Source: Diplocloster hominis
GTDB taxonomy: Bacteria; Bacillota; Clostridia; Lachnospirales; Lachnospiraceae
Direction: 5' to 3'
DNA: 64,000 nucleotides
Assembly: GCF_032380655.1 (NCBI RefSeq)
Contig: NZ_JAWDIY010000022.1
Span: forward strand, 1-64,000
Of this stretch, positions 8,981-17,743 are shown in pieces. Within the stretch, counting starts at the first letter, position 1, and every line of letters starts with the position of its first letter. The notes beneath the pieces are model-generated. The model was not told the DNA's origin. It made no database searches and saw only the letters and a list, made by a program, of their open reading frames with translations. The position numbers and the translations under genes were made by a program.

Positions 8981-9166
8981 ATGCTGCCCGACACACTGCC
9001 CAAGGACCCCGTAATACTATTGAGCTATATCAACACCCAGTTAAGAGATTTCTATCCGGATCTTACCAGTATGTGCCAAGCCCTTCAGATTCATAAATCG
9101 GACTTGATCTACAAACTATACGAGATCGACTATGAATACGATCCTGCTGTGAACCAATTTCGGTGA
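8981..9166 (+). CDS. DUF4250 domain-containing small protein
   Basis: 61-residue acidic cytoplasmic protein matching the DUF4250 pattern (LPKDPVILLSYINTQLRDFYPDL ... YKLYEIDYEYDPAVNQF). Members are common in Lachnospiraceae and have no assigned function. An AAGGAG site lies upstream, and the gene starts 16 bp after clpB, so the two are probably cotranscribed. The 3' side is followed at once by a giant palindrome that could end transcription. Confidence 0.85.
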   Translation: MLPDTLPKDPVILLSYINTQLRDFYPDLTSMCQALQIHKSDLIYKLYEIDYEYDPAVNQFR

Positions 9167-9187
9167 GTGGGGGGATTTTAAGGGTCC

Positions 9188-9454
9188 GGGAGGAGGGGGC
9201 GCAGGGATGGGGGCGGACGGCCAAACTCGCGGGACCAAATCGCATCGGCCGGACCTAAGAACAGGTAACTCCGATGGCGCGAGAACCTCCGATTAGCAGG
9301 GCCCGGAACAAACTCGCCAAAAGGCGGCTCAAACAGTGTTCCGGGCCCTGCGAGGTTCTCTTACCATCTGCGTAACCTGTTCTAAGGTCCGGCCTCAAGC
9401 GATTTGGTCCCGCGAGTTTGGCCGTCCGCCCCCATCCCTGCGCCCCCTCCTCCC
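9188..9454. repeat. Long near-perfect palindrome, element A
   Basis: A 267-bp inverted repeat: arm 9188-9310 pairs with arm 9337-9454, leaving a 26-nt loop that itself holds GCCAAAAGGC. The outer 54 bp of each arm are perfectly complementary. The element is GC-rich, noncoding and lies between convergent genes. The inner part (GAGAACCTC ... GGGCCCGGAACA ... loop ... TGTTCCGGGCCC) is clearly related to elements at 33283-33423 and 33487-33769. Where the copies differ, both arms differ in a matching way. It could form a very strong terminator in RNA or a cruciform in DNA. Confidence 0.9.
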
Positions 9455-9678
9455 TGTTTTAAAATAGGCTATGTTCCATGTTCTGAATAGCCAGGTGATA
9501 TAACAGCTTGTATTTTAGAGTTATTTTTTATTAGATAAATTGTTAAAGGGATTGTCCGGATATGAAATAAGTCATACAAGATATGGAATAAGCTTGCAGG
9601 TTTCACATCAATATCTGGAAGCAAATTTTTATTTACCGACAGCCCTTCTCACATGGAACTTTGGCTGGTATGAGAGAA

Positions 9679-10209
9679 GGAGCGGGCTGGCTCTGGGAAG
9701 TATCGATTCATAAAAGGCCTCTGCGGCTGGCGGGAGTGTATCCGGGGGAGACTGTCCGAAACCAGGGTGCAGCCCGCCAGGTGTCCGCCCGGTACGGATT
9801 TGCCCTATGGGGGCCGGCAGGGAGAGCGGTGTCTGTGATCCCCTCTCTCACATAAGGCGCCCGTGTGAAATCTTAATGAAATCGGACCGGCAGGTTTGTG
9901 GCGAAAGACTGCGTTCCATGCAGTCTTTCGGTGGCTGCTGAACCGCGAATGCATCAAGCATTCACGGTGAATCAGCCACGTACCGCAAACCTGCCGGTCC
10001 GATTTCATTTAGATTTCACCGGGTAACAGCCTTAAGTGAGAGAGGGGATCACAGACACCGCTCTCCCTGCCGGCCCCCATAGGGCAAGTCCGTACCGGGC
10101 GGACACCTGGCGGGCTGCACCCTGGTTTTCGGACAGTCTCCCCCGGATACACTCCCGCCAGCCGCAGAGGCCTTTTATGAATCGATACTTCCCAGAGCCG
10201 GCCCGCTCC
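9679..10209. repeat. 531-bp nested palindrome, element B
   Basis: Outer arms 9679-9850 and about 10036-10209 are inverted copies of each other for roughly 172 bp with few mismatches. Inside lies a second inverted repeat (GTGTGAAATC ... AAATCGGACCGGCAGGTTT at 9863-9897 against 9986-10018). At the centre are further hairpins: GCGAAAGACTGC/GCAGTCTTTCG (9901-9930), GTGGCTG/CAGCCAC, and GAATGC/GCATTC. The drawn structure is a long rod ending in a cloverleaf-like head. It does not match elements A or C. It lies 12 bp past the putP stop codon. Confidence 0.9.
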
Positions 10210-10221
10210 GGCCCCTTCAAT

Positions 10222-11778
10222 CTATTCCAACTCCATCTTCCCGCTTCTCACATCCTCAAATTCCTGAAGCATTTCCGTGGAAGGAGCCTTGGTCAGAAGG
10301 CTGACCACCACGATCAGGGCCAGGCTGACGGCGAAGCCGATGACCAGTGAATACAAACCGGTCACTGTTCCCAGTGTCTGTCCGTTTACAAGCGGTATGT
10401 AATCCCAGATAATAACGGTCAGGCCTCCGGAGACGATACCCGCGATGGCGCCGCCCAGATTCGCCCGCTTCCAGTAGAGTGACATTAATACCGTGGGACC
10501 GAAGGCAGCGCCCAGGCCCGCCCAGGCGTTAGACACCAGTCCCATGATACTACTGTTGGGGTCCCAGGCTATAAAGTAGGCGATGGCTGCGATGCACACT
10601 ACAATGATCCGGCTCAGCAAAAGGACATTTTTATCCTTAGCCTTTGGATTGATTACCCCTTTGTAGAGATCCTCAGACGCGGAGGACGCCGCTACCAGCA
10701 GCTGGGAATCCGCTGTGGACATGATCGCCGCCAGGATACCGCACAGGAAGATACCGCCGATGAACGGAATACGGATATCTTTTGTAAATAATTGCACAAT
10801 CATATTGATAAATACATTCTCGGCTGATCCTGTGGTCTCCGTGCCCAGTATCGTGGGGAACAGATAAGCTCTTCCGATAATACCGATAAAGCATCCAAAG
10901 AACAGGGAGACAGCCACCCATACAATCGCAATAATTCTGGACTGTTTGAGTTCCTTCTCACTCTTAACCGCCATGAATCTGACTAGAATATGGGGCATAC
11001 CGCAGTAACCCAGTCCCCAGCCGATCTGGGATATAATATCGATGAAACCAAACGGTTTTCCGCCGTTATGGAAGATATTCAGATAGGAATCCACACCTCC
11101 GGTCACGTTGGTCTGAGCCAGGATATCGGTCAGATTCGCCGGTCCTACAAACACATAGCAGAGAATCGGAACCGTCATCAGCCCGACCAGCATCAAAAGC
11201 CCCTGGATAAAGTCTGTGGTACACACGGCCATAAATCCGCCCATAAAGGTGTATCCCAGTATAACCACCACACCGATGGTCAGCGCGATGCGATAGTCCA
11301 CTCCAAATACGATATTGAACATCTTGCCGCCGGCCGCGAACGCGGATGCCGTATAGACAACGAAAAAGATCACGATCACGATGGAGGATGCGATCAGCAG
11401 AATCCTCCTCTTGTCATGGAAGCGGTTTTCGAAATATTCCGGCAGGGTCAGCGAGTTATTCGCGCGTATCGTATACCGTCTGAGTCTGGTGGAAATGAAA
11501 AGCCAGTTGCATACGGTTCCCAGGAATAATCCGATAGCGATCCAGGACTGTCCCGTTCCCAGCGCGTAGACTGTGCCGGGAAGGCCCATCAGCAGCCAGC
11601 CGCTCATATCGGATGCCTGGGCTGACAGGGCTGCCACCCATTTTCCAAGGCCGCGGCCTCCAAGGAAATAATCCTCCGTGTTCTTAGTCTTGCGCATGAA
11701 ACTAAATCCAATCAGTAGCATTCCCAGCATGTAGACCGCAAACGCCACCAGAACCCATACTAAATCTGTTTTACTCAT
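10222..11778 (-). CDS. putP: Sodium/proline symporter PutP
   Basis: 518-residue membrane protein of the sodium:solute symporter family with about 12-13 transmembrane helices. It imports proline with Na+. The N-terminal region DYFLGGRGLGKWVAALSAQASDMSGWLLMGLPG is the characteristic PutP sequence, and STADSQLLVAASSASEDLYKG is the family signature around helix 9. An AGGAGAAGAGGAGA site lies upstream of the ATG. The gene appears to be transcribed alone; its 3' end abuts the 531-bp palindrome. Substrate assignment is from family resemblance. Confidence 0.93.
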   Translation of the reverse strand: MSKTDLVWVLVAFAVYMLGMLLIGFSFMRKTKNTEDYFLGGRGLGKWVAALSAQASDMSGWLLMGLPGTVYALGTGQSWIAIGLFLGTVCNWLFISTRLRRYTIRANNSLTLPEYFENRFHDKRRILLIASSIVIVIFFVVYTASAFAAGGKMFNIVFGVDYRIALTIGVVVILGYTFMGGFMAVCTTDFIQGLLMLVGLMTVPILCYVFVGPANLTDILAQTNVTGGVDSYLNIFHNGGKPFGFIDIISQIGWGLGYCGMPHILVRFMAVKSEKELKQSRIIAIVWVAVSLFFGCFIGIIGRAYLFPTILGTETTGSAENVFINMIVQLFTKDIRIPFIGGIFLCGILAAIMSTADSQLLVAASSASEDLYKGVINPKAKDKNVLLLSRIIVVCIAAIAYFIAWDPNSSIMGLVSNAWAGLGAAFGPTVLMSLYWKRANLGGAIAGIVSGGLTVIIWDYIPLVNGQTLGTVTGLYSLVIGFAVSLALIVVVSLLTKAPSTEMLQEFEDVRSGKMELE

Positions 11779-11872
11779 TCTCTCCTCTTCTCCTCACTTC
11801 TCTTTTTTTCTGAACAGTTTCCTGTTGCTGTGTCTTACAGTATCCCCCACACCAAATGTCCGCGGAACACCT

Positions 11873-12235
11873 TTACTCCTCTATATGCTCCAACCCCTGG
11901 TTCATGATCGTCTGAATGTGATCATCCGCAAGGGAATAGAAGATCGTCTTTCCATCCCGCCTGAATTTCACCAGTTTCATCTGCTTTAGCACGCGCAGCT
12001 GGTGTGAGATGGCCGACTGTGTCATACCAAGCAGCTGTGCGATATCGCAGACACACATTTCCGCCTGGAACAAAACATATAGGATTTTGATTCTCGTGCT
12101 GTCACCAAATACCTTAAAGAATTCAGCCAGATCATACAGCTCCTGTTCCGGCGGTATCCGGTTTTTCACTTTTTCCACGATATCTTCATGTACATGGATA
12201 TACTCGCAGCGTTCCACACCACTGTTATTGCTCAT
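11873..12235 (-). CDS. ArsR/SmtB-family metal-sensing repressor
   Basis: 120-residue winged-helix regulator. The core EFFKVFGDSTRIKILYVLFQAEMCVCDIAQLLGMTQSAISHQLRVLK contains the C-V-C-D metal box and recognition helix typical of CadC/CzrA/SmtB sensors. The N-terminus carries the His pair YIHVHED, another possible ligand site. Metal binding normally releases such repressors from DNA. The start at 12235 has a strong AAGGAGG site; an upstream in-frame start lacks one. No metal exporter lies beside it, so its target is not evident. The closest metal-linked genes in the window are the zinc ABC transporter at 24-26.6 kb and the CCC1-type transporter at 40.6 kb. Confidence 0.9.
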   Translation of the reverse strand: MSNNSGVERCEYIHVHEDIVEKVKNRIPPEQELYDLAEFFKVFGDSTRIKILYVLFQAEMCVCDIAQLLGMTQSAISHQLRVLKQMKLVKFRRDGKTIFYSLADDHIQTIMNQGLEHIEE

Positions 12236-12287
12236 TGTTTCCTCCTTGCGTGCGTTTTCCCGCACAGATCGGTTACCAATGTGCTGC

Positions 12288-13613
12288 TCACTGCCCTTTC
12301 AGTATTTCGATAGCCTTCTGCAGCTGATTATCCTGGTCCTTCGGGATGATCGCCATCTTCTTCAGATCTTCGTTCAAATCAATTTCCACATCCGGATCGA
12401 TTCCCACTTCGTGAATGTAATTCCCCTTTGGTGTAAAATATTTCGACACGGTTAACTTCACCGCAGTGTCGTCTCCCAGGTCAAAGATTTTCTGCACAAT
12501 TCCCTTTCCATAGGTTGTGGTTCCGACCAGGGTGCCGATCCCATAATCTTTTACAGCTCCGGCAAAGATTTCTGCCGCGCTGGCACTGTTCCCGTTGACC
12601 AGGACCACCAGCGGAATGTCTAACGGGGTTTTCCCTTCTCCGCTGTACTCCTCACGGTTGCCGTACTTATCTTCCGTATAGACGATCAGTCCGGCCGGAA
12701 GGATCTGCTCCAGGGTCTTGCAGACCGAATCCAGCACACCGCCCGGATTATCCCTTACATCGATAATCAGGGATGTCATTCCTTGATTTCTCAGGTCTTC
12801 CATAGCCTCCTGGAACTGTTTCTGGGTTACCAGATCATCAAACTGGGTGATCAGCAGATATCCGATCCCATCGTCCAGCATCTCATGCTCTACGGTGGAA
12901 ACCGTCACTTCCCGGCGTTCCACATCAAACGTAAGAGGTTCTGTCTCATCCCCCCGGACGACCTCCACACTCACGGTACCGACACCGTCGTTGCTGGTTT
13001 TTACAACCGATACTACACTCTGCAGGTCCATACCGGTCACATCCTGTCCGGCCACTTTGTAGAGGATATCACCTCTTTGCAGTCCCACCTCCTCGGCAGG
13101 GGAATCCCGGAACACTCTCAGCACGGTGATCACTCCGGTCTTCATATTCTGGGACATCAGGATGCCGATCCCGTTATAAACGCCGGTGGTAGACTCCATC
13201 AATGAAACGTAATCCTCATTTGTATAGTAGACGGAATAAGGATCACCGAGCCCCGCCACATATCCATAATACAAGGTTTCAATGAGCTTCTCCTCATCTA
13301 TATCCCCCATATACCTGGTATCGATCAGCGTCTTGATCTGTTCCAGTTTCCGATCAATCGCATCCGTATCCAGCTGCTCTTCTGCCGCCGGAACTTCCGA
13401 TGTCTGCGAGGGCTGTCCTCCCGCTCTCCCAGGTTCCAGACTCTTGACAAAAAATACGATGGCCAGGACACACAAAGTGGCCAAAACTCCTCCGAAAAAG
13501 CCTTTCCAGACACCATAATTTCTCTTCGGTTCGTTCATCAGAAAATCTTCCGGCTCGACTTCCTCCTCCCGATCCCGCCCATTCTCTTGATTCCATTCTC
13601 TTTTTTCCGTCAT
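12288..13613 (-). CDS. S41-family carboxy-terminal processing protease (CtpA/Prc type)
   Basis: 441-residue membrane-anchored serine protease. A charged cytoplasmic tail (1-37), one transmembrane helix (about 38-57), a linker, a PDZ domain (about 135-220) and an S41 catalytic domain (about 240-420) can be read in order. The Ser-Lys dyad is Ser345 in NSASAAE and Lys370 in YGKGIVQ, 25 residues apart as in the family. It probably trims exported or cell-wall proteins. It lies downstream of the M23 hydrolase, ftsX and ftsE on the same strand, which suggests a role in controlling septal peptidoglycan cleavage. Confidence 0.93.
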   Translation of the reverse strand: MTEKREWNQENGRDREEEVEPEDFLMNEPKRNYGVWKGFFGGVLATLCVLAIVFFVKSLEPGRAGGQPSQTSEVPAAEEQLDTDAIDRKLEQIKTLIDTRYMGDIDEEKLIETLYYGYVAGLGDPYSVYYTNEDYVSLMESTTGVYNGIGILMSQNMKTGVITVLRVFRDSPAEEVGLQRGDILYKVAGQDVTGMDLQSVVSVVKTSNDGVGTVSVEVVRGDETEPLTFDVERREVTVSTVEHEMLDDGIGYLLITQFDDLVTQKQFQEAMEDLRNQGMTSLIIDVRDNPGGVLDSVCKTLEQILPAGLIVYTEDKYGNREEYSGEGKTPLDIPLVVLVNGNSASAAEIFAGAVKDYGIGTLVGTTTYGKGIVQKIFDLGDDTAVKLTVSKYFTPKGNYIHEVGIDPDVEIDLNEDLKKMAIIPKDQDNQLQKAIEILKGQ

Positions 13614-13679
13614 CTTGCCTCCTATAAGCGAAGCAGAGCTGTCCGAAGACAGCCCTTTCTTAATTTTGCCTGTTCTCAG

Positions 13680-14858
13680 TTAACTGACATAATTCCATGG
13701 ACTGACATAACTACCGTTCAACCGGACCGTAAAATGCAGATGCGGGCCGGTAGATCGGCCGGTAGAACCTACTGCCGCGATCTGTTCCCCCCTGGACACA
13801 TTCTGTCCGGCGGATACATACAGCGCGGAAGCATGCATATAGATCGTGTACAAACCGCTGCCGTGATTGATCATAACATAATTTCCCATGACCGAATCAT
13901 AGGCGGCACTGACAACCTCGCCGTCATAAGCTGCCAGAATCGCTGAACCGGTAGGGGCTCCGATATCAATTCCGTTATGAAATTTTTCATATCCAAGGGT
14001 CGGATGATATCTGGTTCCGTAATCACTGGTAATTCTGGTACTGGCCGGACACGGCCAGGCGAATTGTCCGTTATCATAAGTCTTCCCGGTTTGTCCGCTG
14101 TTACTCAATTCCTGCTGGCGTTTTTTCTCTTCCTCCTCCAGCCGCTTCATAACCGCGGTCATCTGGGCTAATTCCTGCTCGTATTCCTCTTTTAACTGTT
14201 CGGCGTCAGCGATATCGTTTTCGTAACGCTCGATTTCATCATTCTTTTTCCTGATGGCGGACTCCACGCTGGATTTGCGGTCTTCGACCTCAGTCTTCAT
14301 ATCCTCCAGCTCGCCCTTTTCCTGAGTCAGTTTTTCTTCCGTCTCTTCAATATATTCCTTAGTCTCCTGAAACTTCACAAGCATTTTCCGGTCATACTCC
14401 GACATGGCGCTCATATACTCCACCCGTTTGAGCAATTCAGATATACTGCCCGCCTCCAGAAGCATAGACAGCGGGGAACCGGTACTGTTCTCATACATAT
14501 ACAGGATACGCAGCTTCATCGCTTCATATTGCTCAGACTCCTGCTCTTTTGCAAGCCCCAGGGCTTCCTGTGTATCCGCGATCTGCTGTTCTTTCTCAGT
14601 CAGCTGTTCTTCCAGGGAACCCAGATCGTCGACGATCTGGTTCAGGGAGGAATCCAGCTTCTTGATGTAATCCTCCAGGTTTCCCTTTGTCACCTTCATA
14701 TCCTTTATCTGTTGTTCAACTTCTTTTATATTGGATTCTATTCCGCTTTTTTCCTTCTTCGCGTCCTGAAGTGAGGTGGCAAAAGCGGGCGCCGCCATGG
14801 CCGTTATCAGTACCCCGGACAGCAGAACCCCTAATATTCGCTTCGTCATGGACAACAC
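13680..14858 (-). CDS. Coiled-coil M23 murein hydrolase (EnvC/PcsB-like)
   Basis: 392-residue exported protein. A signal peptide (about 1-27, ending APAFA) precedes a long coiled coil (about 30-240) rich in Glu/Lys/Gln, then an M23 (LytM) domain at about 285-385 with the zinc motifs H-N-G-I-D and H-L-H-F. The M23 residues look intact, so it may cut peptidoglycan itself rather than only activate another enzyme. The ATG touches the ftsX stop codon. In bacteria FtsEX uses ATP hydrolysis to switch coiled-coil hydrolases such as EnvC, PcsB or CwlO, so this protein is the probable FtsEX client. Confidence 0.93.
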   Translation of the reverse strand: MLSMTKRILGVLLSGVLITAMAAPAFATSLQDAKKEKSGIESNIKEVEQQIKDMKVTKGNLEDYIKKLDSSLNQIVDDLGSLEEQLTEKEQQIADTQEALGLAKEQESEQYEAMKLRILYMYENSTGSPLSMLLEAGSISELLKRVEYMSAMSEYDRKMLVKFQETKEYIEETEEKLTQEKGELEDMKTEVEDRKSSVESAIRKKNDEIERYENDIADAEQLKEEYEQELAQMTAVMKRLEEEEKKRQQELSNSGQTGKTYDNGQFAWPCPASTRITSDYGTRYHPTLGYEKFHNGIDIGAPTGSAILAAYDGEVVSAAYDSVMGNYVMINHGSGLYTIYMHASALYVSAGQNVSRGEQIAAVGSTGRSTGPHLHFTVRLNGSYVSPWNYVS

Positions 14859-15767
14859 CTATACCCTCAAATGCTTACGGATCGTAAAGAAACTACCCAG
14901 GAACCCGATACCGACTCCCAAAATCAGTCCAACCGGGAGCAGGGAGTGGAACACTTCCTCCGCCGGCAAAAAAACAAACAGCCGTGCAAGGGTCATAAAC
15001 TGGGTCTGCACATAATCCACCAGCTTACTATAAAGATAGTAAATGATTCCCAAAGGAATCGCTGAGCCGATCAGTCCGATCAGCAGGCCTTCTACCACAA
15101 ACGGCGCGCGCACAAAAAAGTCTGTGGCGCCGATTAATTTCATAATCGCAATTTCTTCCTTCCGGACCGCGATGCCGATCGTCACCGTATTACTGATCAG
15201 GAACACCGCCACCGCCAGCAGGATAAAGATAATGGTAACCGACACATACCCGATCAGCATATTAAAATCGCTCAGGGTATTGGCAGTTATCTCCGACTGG
15301 TTCACCTTCTCCACTTCATCCAGGGAAGTGATATAGGACACCAGCGTTTTCTGCTGGGACACATCATTCATATAGACTTCCAGGTTAGCCGCCTTGGCAA
15401 GGGGGTTGTCCTGTTCAAAACCTTCCGCCAGTTCCCCGGCATCTTTCAGATAGTCCTTGGAAAAAATCTCCCACGCTTCATCCGCGGAGACATAGATCAC
15501 ATTGGAAACCTCATCCCGCTTCTCTATCTTGGCCTTTACCTCCAGGATCTGCTCTTCCGTTACATTTTCCTTGAAAAACACGGTAACCGCCACGCCGGCC
15601 TCTATATCTTTGATCATACTCTGAAAGTTCATCACGATAGCGAAGAAAAGACCGAAGAGAAAAATACAGGCTGACATCGTGGCAATCGACGCCAGTGAAA
15701 ACATTTTATTTCTATATATATTTTTCAGTCCCTGTTTGAGACTGTAGACAATTGTACTAAGCCTCAT
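14859..15767 (-). CDS. ftsX: Cell division ABC transporter permease FtsX
   Basis: 302-residue membrane protein with the FtsX layout: one N-terminal helix (about 22-45), an extracellular loop (about 50-165) and three C-terminal helices. It is not a true transporter; with FtsE it passes a signal across the membrane to peptidoglycan hydrolases. It overlaps ftsE by 11 bp and is followed directly by the M23 hydrolase gene. Confidence 0.95.
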   Translation of the reverse strand: MRLSTIVYSLKQGLKNIYRNKMFSLASIATMSACIFLFGLFFAIVMNFQSMIKDIEAGVAVTVFFKENVTEEQILEVKAKIEKRDEVSNVIYVSADEAWEIFSKDYLKDAGELAEGFEQDNPLAKAANLEVYMNDVSQQKTLVSYITSLDEVEKVNQSEITANTLSDFNMLIGYVSVTIIFILLAVAVFLISNTVTIGIAVRKEEIAIMKLIGATDFFVRAPFVVEGLLIGLIGSAIPLGIIYYLYSKLVDYVQTQFMTLARLFVFLPAEEVFHSLLPVGLILGVGIGFLGSFFTIRKHLRV

Positions 15768-16449
15768 AATTGTTATACCCGCCTTTTTGTTCGTCGCTGA
15801 TAATAACGCCCTTGTTCATAGTTACGACCCTCTTCTGCATGGCATCCACAATCTCACGGTTGTGGGTGACCACGAGAATGGTGGTTCCCCTGCGCTCATT
15901 GATCTCACTTAACAGCTGCATGATATCCCATGAATTTTTCGGGTCCAGATTACCGGTGGGCTCATCACATAACAAAATAGCCGGACCGTTTACCAGCGCC
16001 CTGGCTAACGCCACTCTCTGCTGCTCCCCTCCGGAGAGCTGCTTCGGATATGACTTATATTTCTCCGCAAGCCCTACCAGCGAGAGCATCGCCGGTACCT
16101 GCTTGCGGATTCTTCTGGTCGGTGTCTCGATCACCCGCTGCGCGAACGCTATATTTTCATAGACATTGCGGTCCTTCAACAGCCGGAAATCCTGGAATAC
16201 CGTTCCGATATTCCTGCGGTATCTTGGGATCTGACGCCGTTTCAGATCCCCCAGCACTTTATTGCCCACGATGATGGTGCCTTCCGTGGGTTCAAGCTCC
16301 TTTAGCAGCAGCTTGATCAACGTCGACTTGCCCGAACCGCTGTTGCCGACGACGAACACAAATTCCCCCTTATCGATATGTAAGCTTACGTTCTTCACAG
16401 CCGGCGAACCGGTGGAATAGGATTTGCTTACGTTCTTTAATTCGATCAT
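15757..16449 (-). CDS. ftsE: Cell division ATP-binding protein FtsE
   Basis: 230-residue ABC ATPase. Walker A GNSGSGKST, signature LSGGEQQRVALARAL and Walker B LLCDEPTGNLD are all present. It binds FtsX on the cytoplasmic face. The gene starts 18 bp after the PucR/CdaR-type regulator gene, and an AGGAGGTAAC site precedes the ATG. Length and order (ftsE then ftsX) are standard. Confidence 0.96.
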   Translation of the reverse strand: MIELKNVSKSYSTGSPAVKNVSLHIDKGEFVFVVGNSGSGKSTLIKLLLKELEPTEGTIIVGNKVLGDLKRRQIPRYRRNIGTVFQDFRLLKDRNVYENIAFAQRVIETPTRRIRKQVPAMLSLVGLAEKYKSYPKQLSGGEQQRVALARALVNGPAILLCDEPTGNLDPKNSWDIMQLLSEINERRGTTILVVTHNREIVDAMQKRVVTMNKGVIISDEQKGGYNNYEA

Positions 16450-16467
16450 GTTACCTCCTGTATCTGA

Positions 16468-17565
16468 TTAGTAATTTATCGACTCCATATACTTCATGTA
16501 TTTTACAACCATCAGTGCGATCTTAAAGGTGATGGCATCCTCAAACACCCGAAGGTCCAGTCCGGTACTCTTCTGCAGTTTATCCAGACGGTATACCAGC
16601 GTGTTCCGGTGGATATACAGCTGTCTGGAAGTCTCGGAAACATTCAGGCTGTTCTCGAAAAATTTGTTGATGGTTGTCAGTGTCTCTTCGTCAAAATCAT
16701 CCGGTGATTTGCCGTCAAATATCTCCTTGATAAACATCTTGCACAGCGGAATAGGCAGCTGATAAATCAGACGGCCGATCCCCAGCGCGCTGTATGCAAT
16801 AATATCTTTCTCGTCAAAGAAAATCTTGCCCACGTCCAGAGCCATCCGCGCTTCCTTATAGGAGCGGGATACCTCTTTGAGTTCATTGACCACAGTACCG
16901 TATGCGATGTGCACATCGGTCTCTCCCTGCGCAGTCAGAAGATCCAGGATCATCTTGGCGGTTTTATCCAGATCCTCGTATCCTTCGTTGACAGCCACTT
17001 CTTTGACCACGATCACATTTTTTTCATCCACTGCCGTTACGAAGTCTTTGGATTTCGTTCCAAACAGGCCGCGGATATTTTCCATGACATTATTATCCTT
17101 CTCATGATCGGTCTCCACGATAAAGACCACCCTGCGCACGTCTGTTTCAATGTGCAGCTTCTTGGCCCTGTTATAGATATCGACCAACAGCAGGTTATCC
17201 AGCAGCAGGTTCTTGATAAAATTATCCTTGTCAAAACGTTCCTTGTAGGCTACTAAAAGGTTTTGAATCTGGAATGCAGCGATTTTCCCAACCATATAGA
17301 CGTCGTCACTGCCGCCGTTTGCAAGTAATATGTACTCTAACTGCTGGTCATCAAAGACCTTGAAAAACTGGCACCCCTGTACTACCTGGGCATCTGCCGG
17401 GGATTCCACAAACGCCAGTACAGCGTTCTCATAGACTTCCGCCCCCGCAAACGTCGTAGCCAATGGTTTCCCTTCCGTATCTACGATGCATAAATCAATT
17501 CTGGTAATTGCTTTCAACCCTTCAATTGTGTTCTGAAGTATCTGGTTGGATATCATCTGCTTCAC
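16468..17565 (-). CDS. PucR/CdaR-type helix-turn-helix regulator
   Basis: 365-residue protein with an N-terminal sensor region and the C-terminal PucR-type helix-turn-helix (about 300-355; FFENSLNVSETSRQLYIHRNTLVYRLDKLQKSTGLDL). Family members, such as CdaR, sense sugar diacids or related compounds, but this N-terminal domain is less specific. It stands 18 bp upstream of ftsE, so it may share a transcript with the division genes or merely precede them. An AGAAGGAGTG site precedes the ATG. Its effector is not known. Confidence 0.88.
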   Translation of the reverse strand: MKQMISNQILQNTIEGLKAITRIDLCIVDTEGKPLATTFAGAEVYENAVLAFVESPADAQVVQGCQFFKVFDDQQLEYILLANGGSDDVYMVGKIAAFQIQNLLVAYKERFDKDNFIKNLLLDNLLLVDIYNRAKKLHIETDVRRVVFIVETDHEKDNNVMENIRGLFGTKSKDFVTAVDEKNVIVVKEVAVNEGYEDLDKTAKMILDLLTAQGETDVHIAYGTVVNELKEVSRSYKEARMALDVGKIFFDEKDIIAYSALGIGRLIYQLPIPLCKMFIKEIFDGKSPDDFDEETLTTINKFFENSLNVSETSRQLYIHRNTLVYRLDKLQKSTGLDLRVFEDAITFKIALMVVKYMKYMESINY

Positions 17566-17657
17566 TCCTTCTACATGATATAGTTATTTTTCACAAAGCG
17601 CCCACAAGATTCCCCGCGATTCAAAAGTAACCTAACATATATATTAATGCAATATTA

Positions 17658-17701
17658 CAAAAAAAGAAAGAGGAAATACGAATTTTTTTATGCATTTCCT
17701 C
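17658..17701 (-). terminator. Terminator after the YitT gene
   Basis: On the minus strand the stem GAGGAAAT/ATTTCCTC (17694-17701 with 17670-17677) is followed by TTTCTTTTTTT. It separates the WecG-YitT operon from the PucR-type regulator gene. Confidence 0.65.
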
Positions 17702-17743
17702 AACTTTTTTATGGTAAAACTGTTTTTTTGTGGTATACACAGT

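Larger units (their letters stand above)
9167..10221. other. Gene-free convergent region holding two giant palindromes
   Basis: This 1055-bp stretch separates the DUF4250 gene (plus) from putP (minus). It contains element A, an AT-rich spacer (9455-9678) with a small GGCTAT/ATAGCC hairpin near 9467-9492, and element B. Open frames inside the palindromes on opposite strands encode almost the same peptide only because the arms are inverted copies; they lack start signals and are not genes. Confidence 0.8.

Noticed and set aside
9661..9855. Plus-strand open frame of 64 codons, with a nearly identical peptide on the minus strand at 10032-10220
   Set aside because: The frames are the two arms of palindrome B read in opposite directions. 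Neither has a ribosome site, so they are not genes.
9188..10209. Palindromes A and B as CRISPR or integron arrays
   Set aside because: There are only two arms per element, with no regular direct repeats, spacers, cas or integrase genes.
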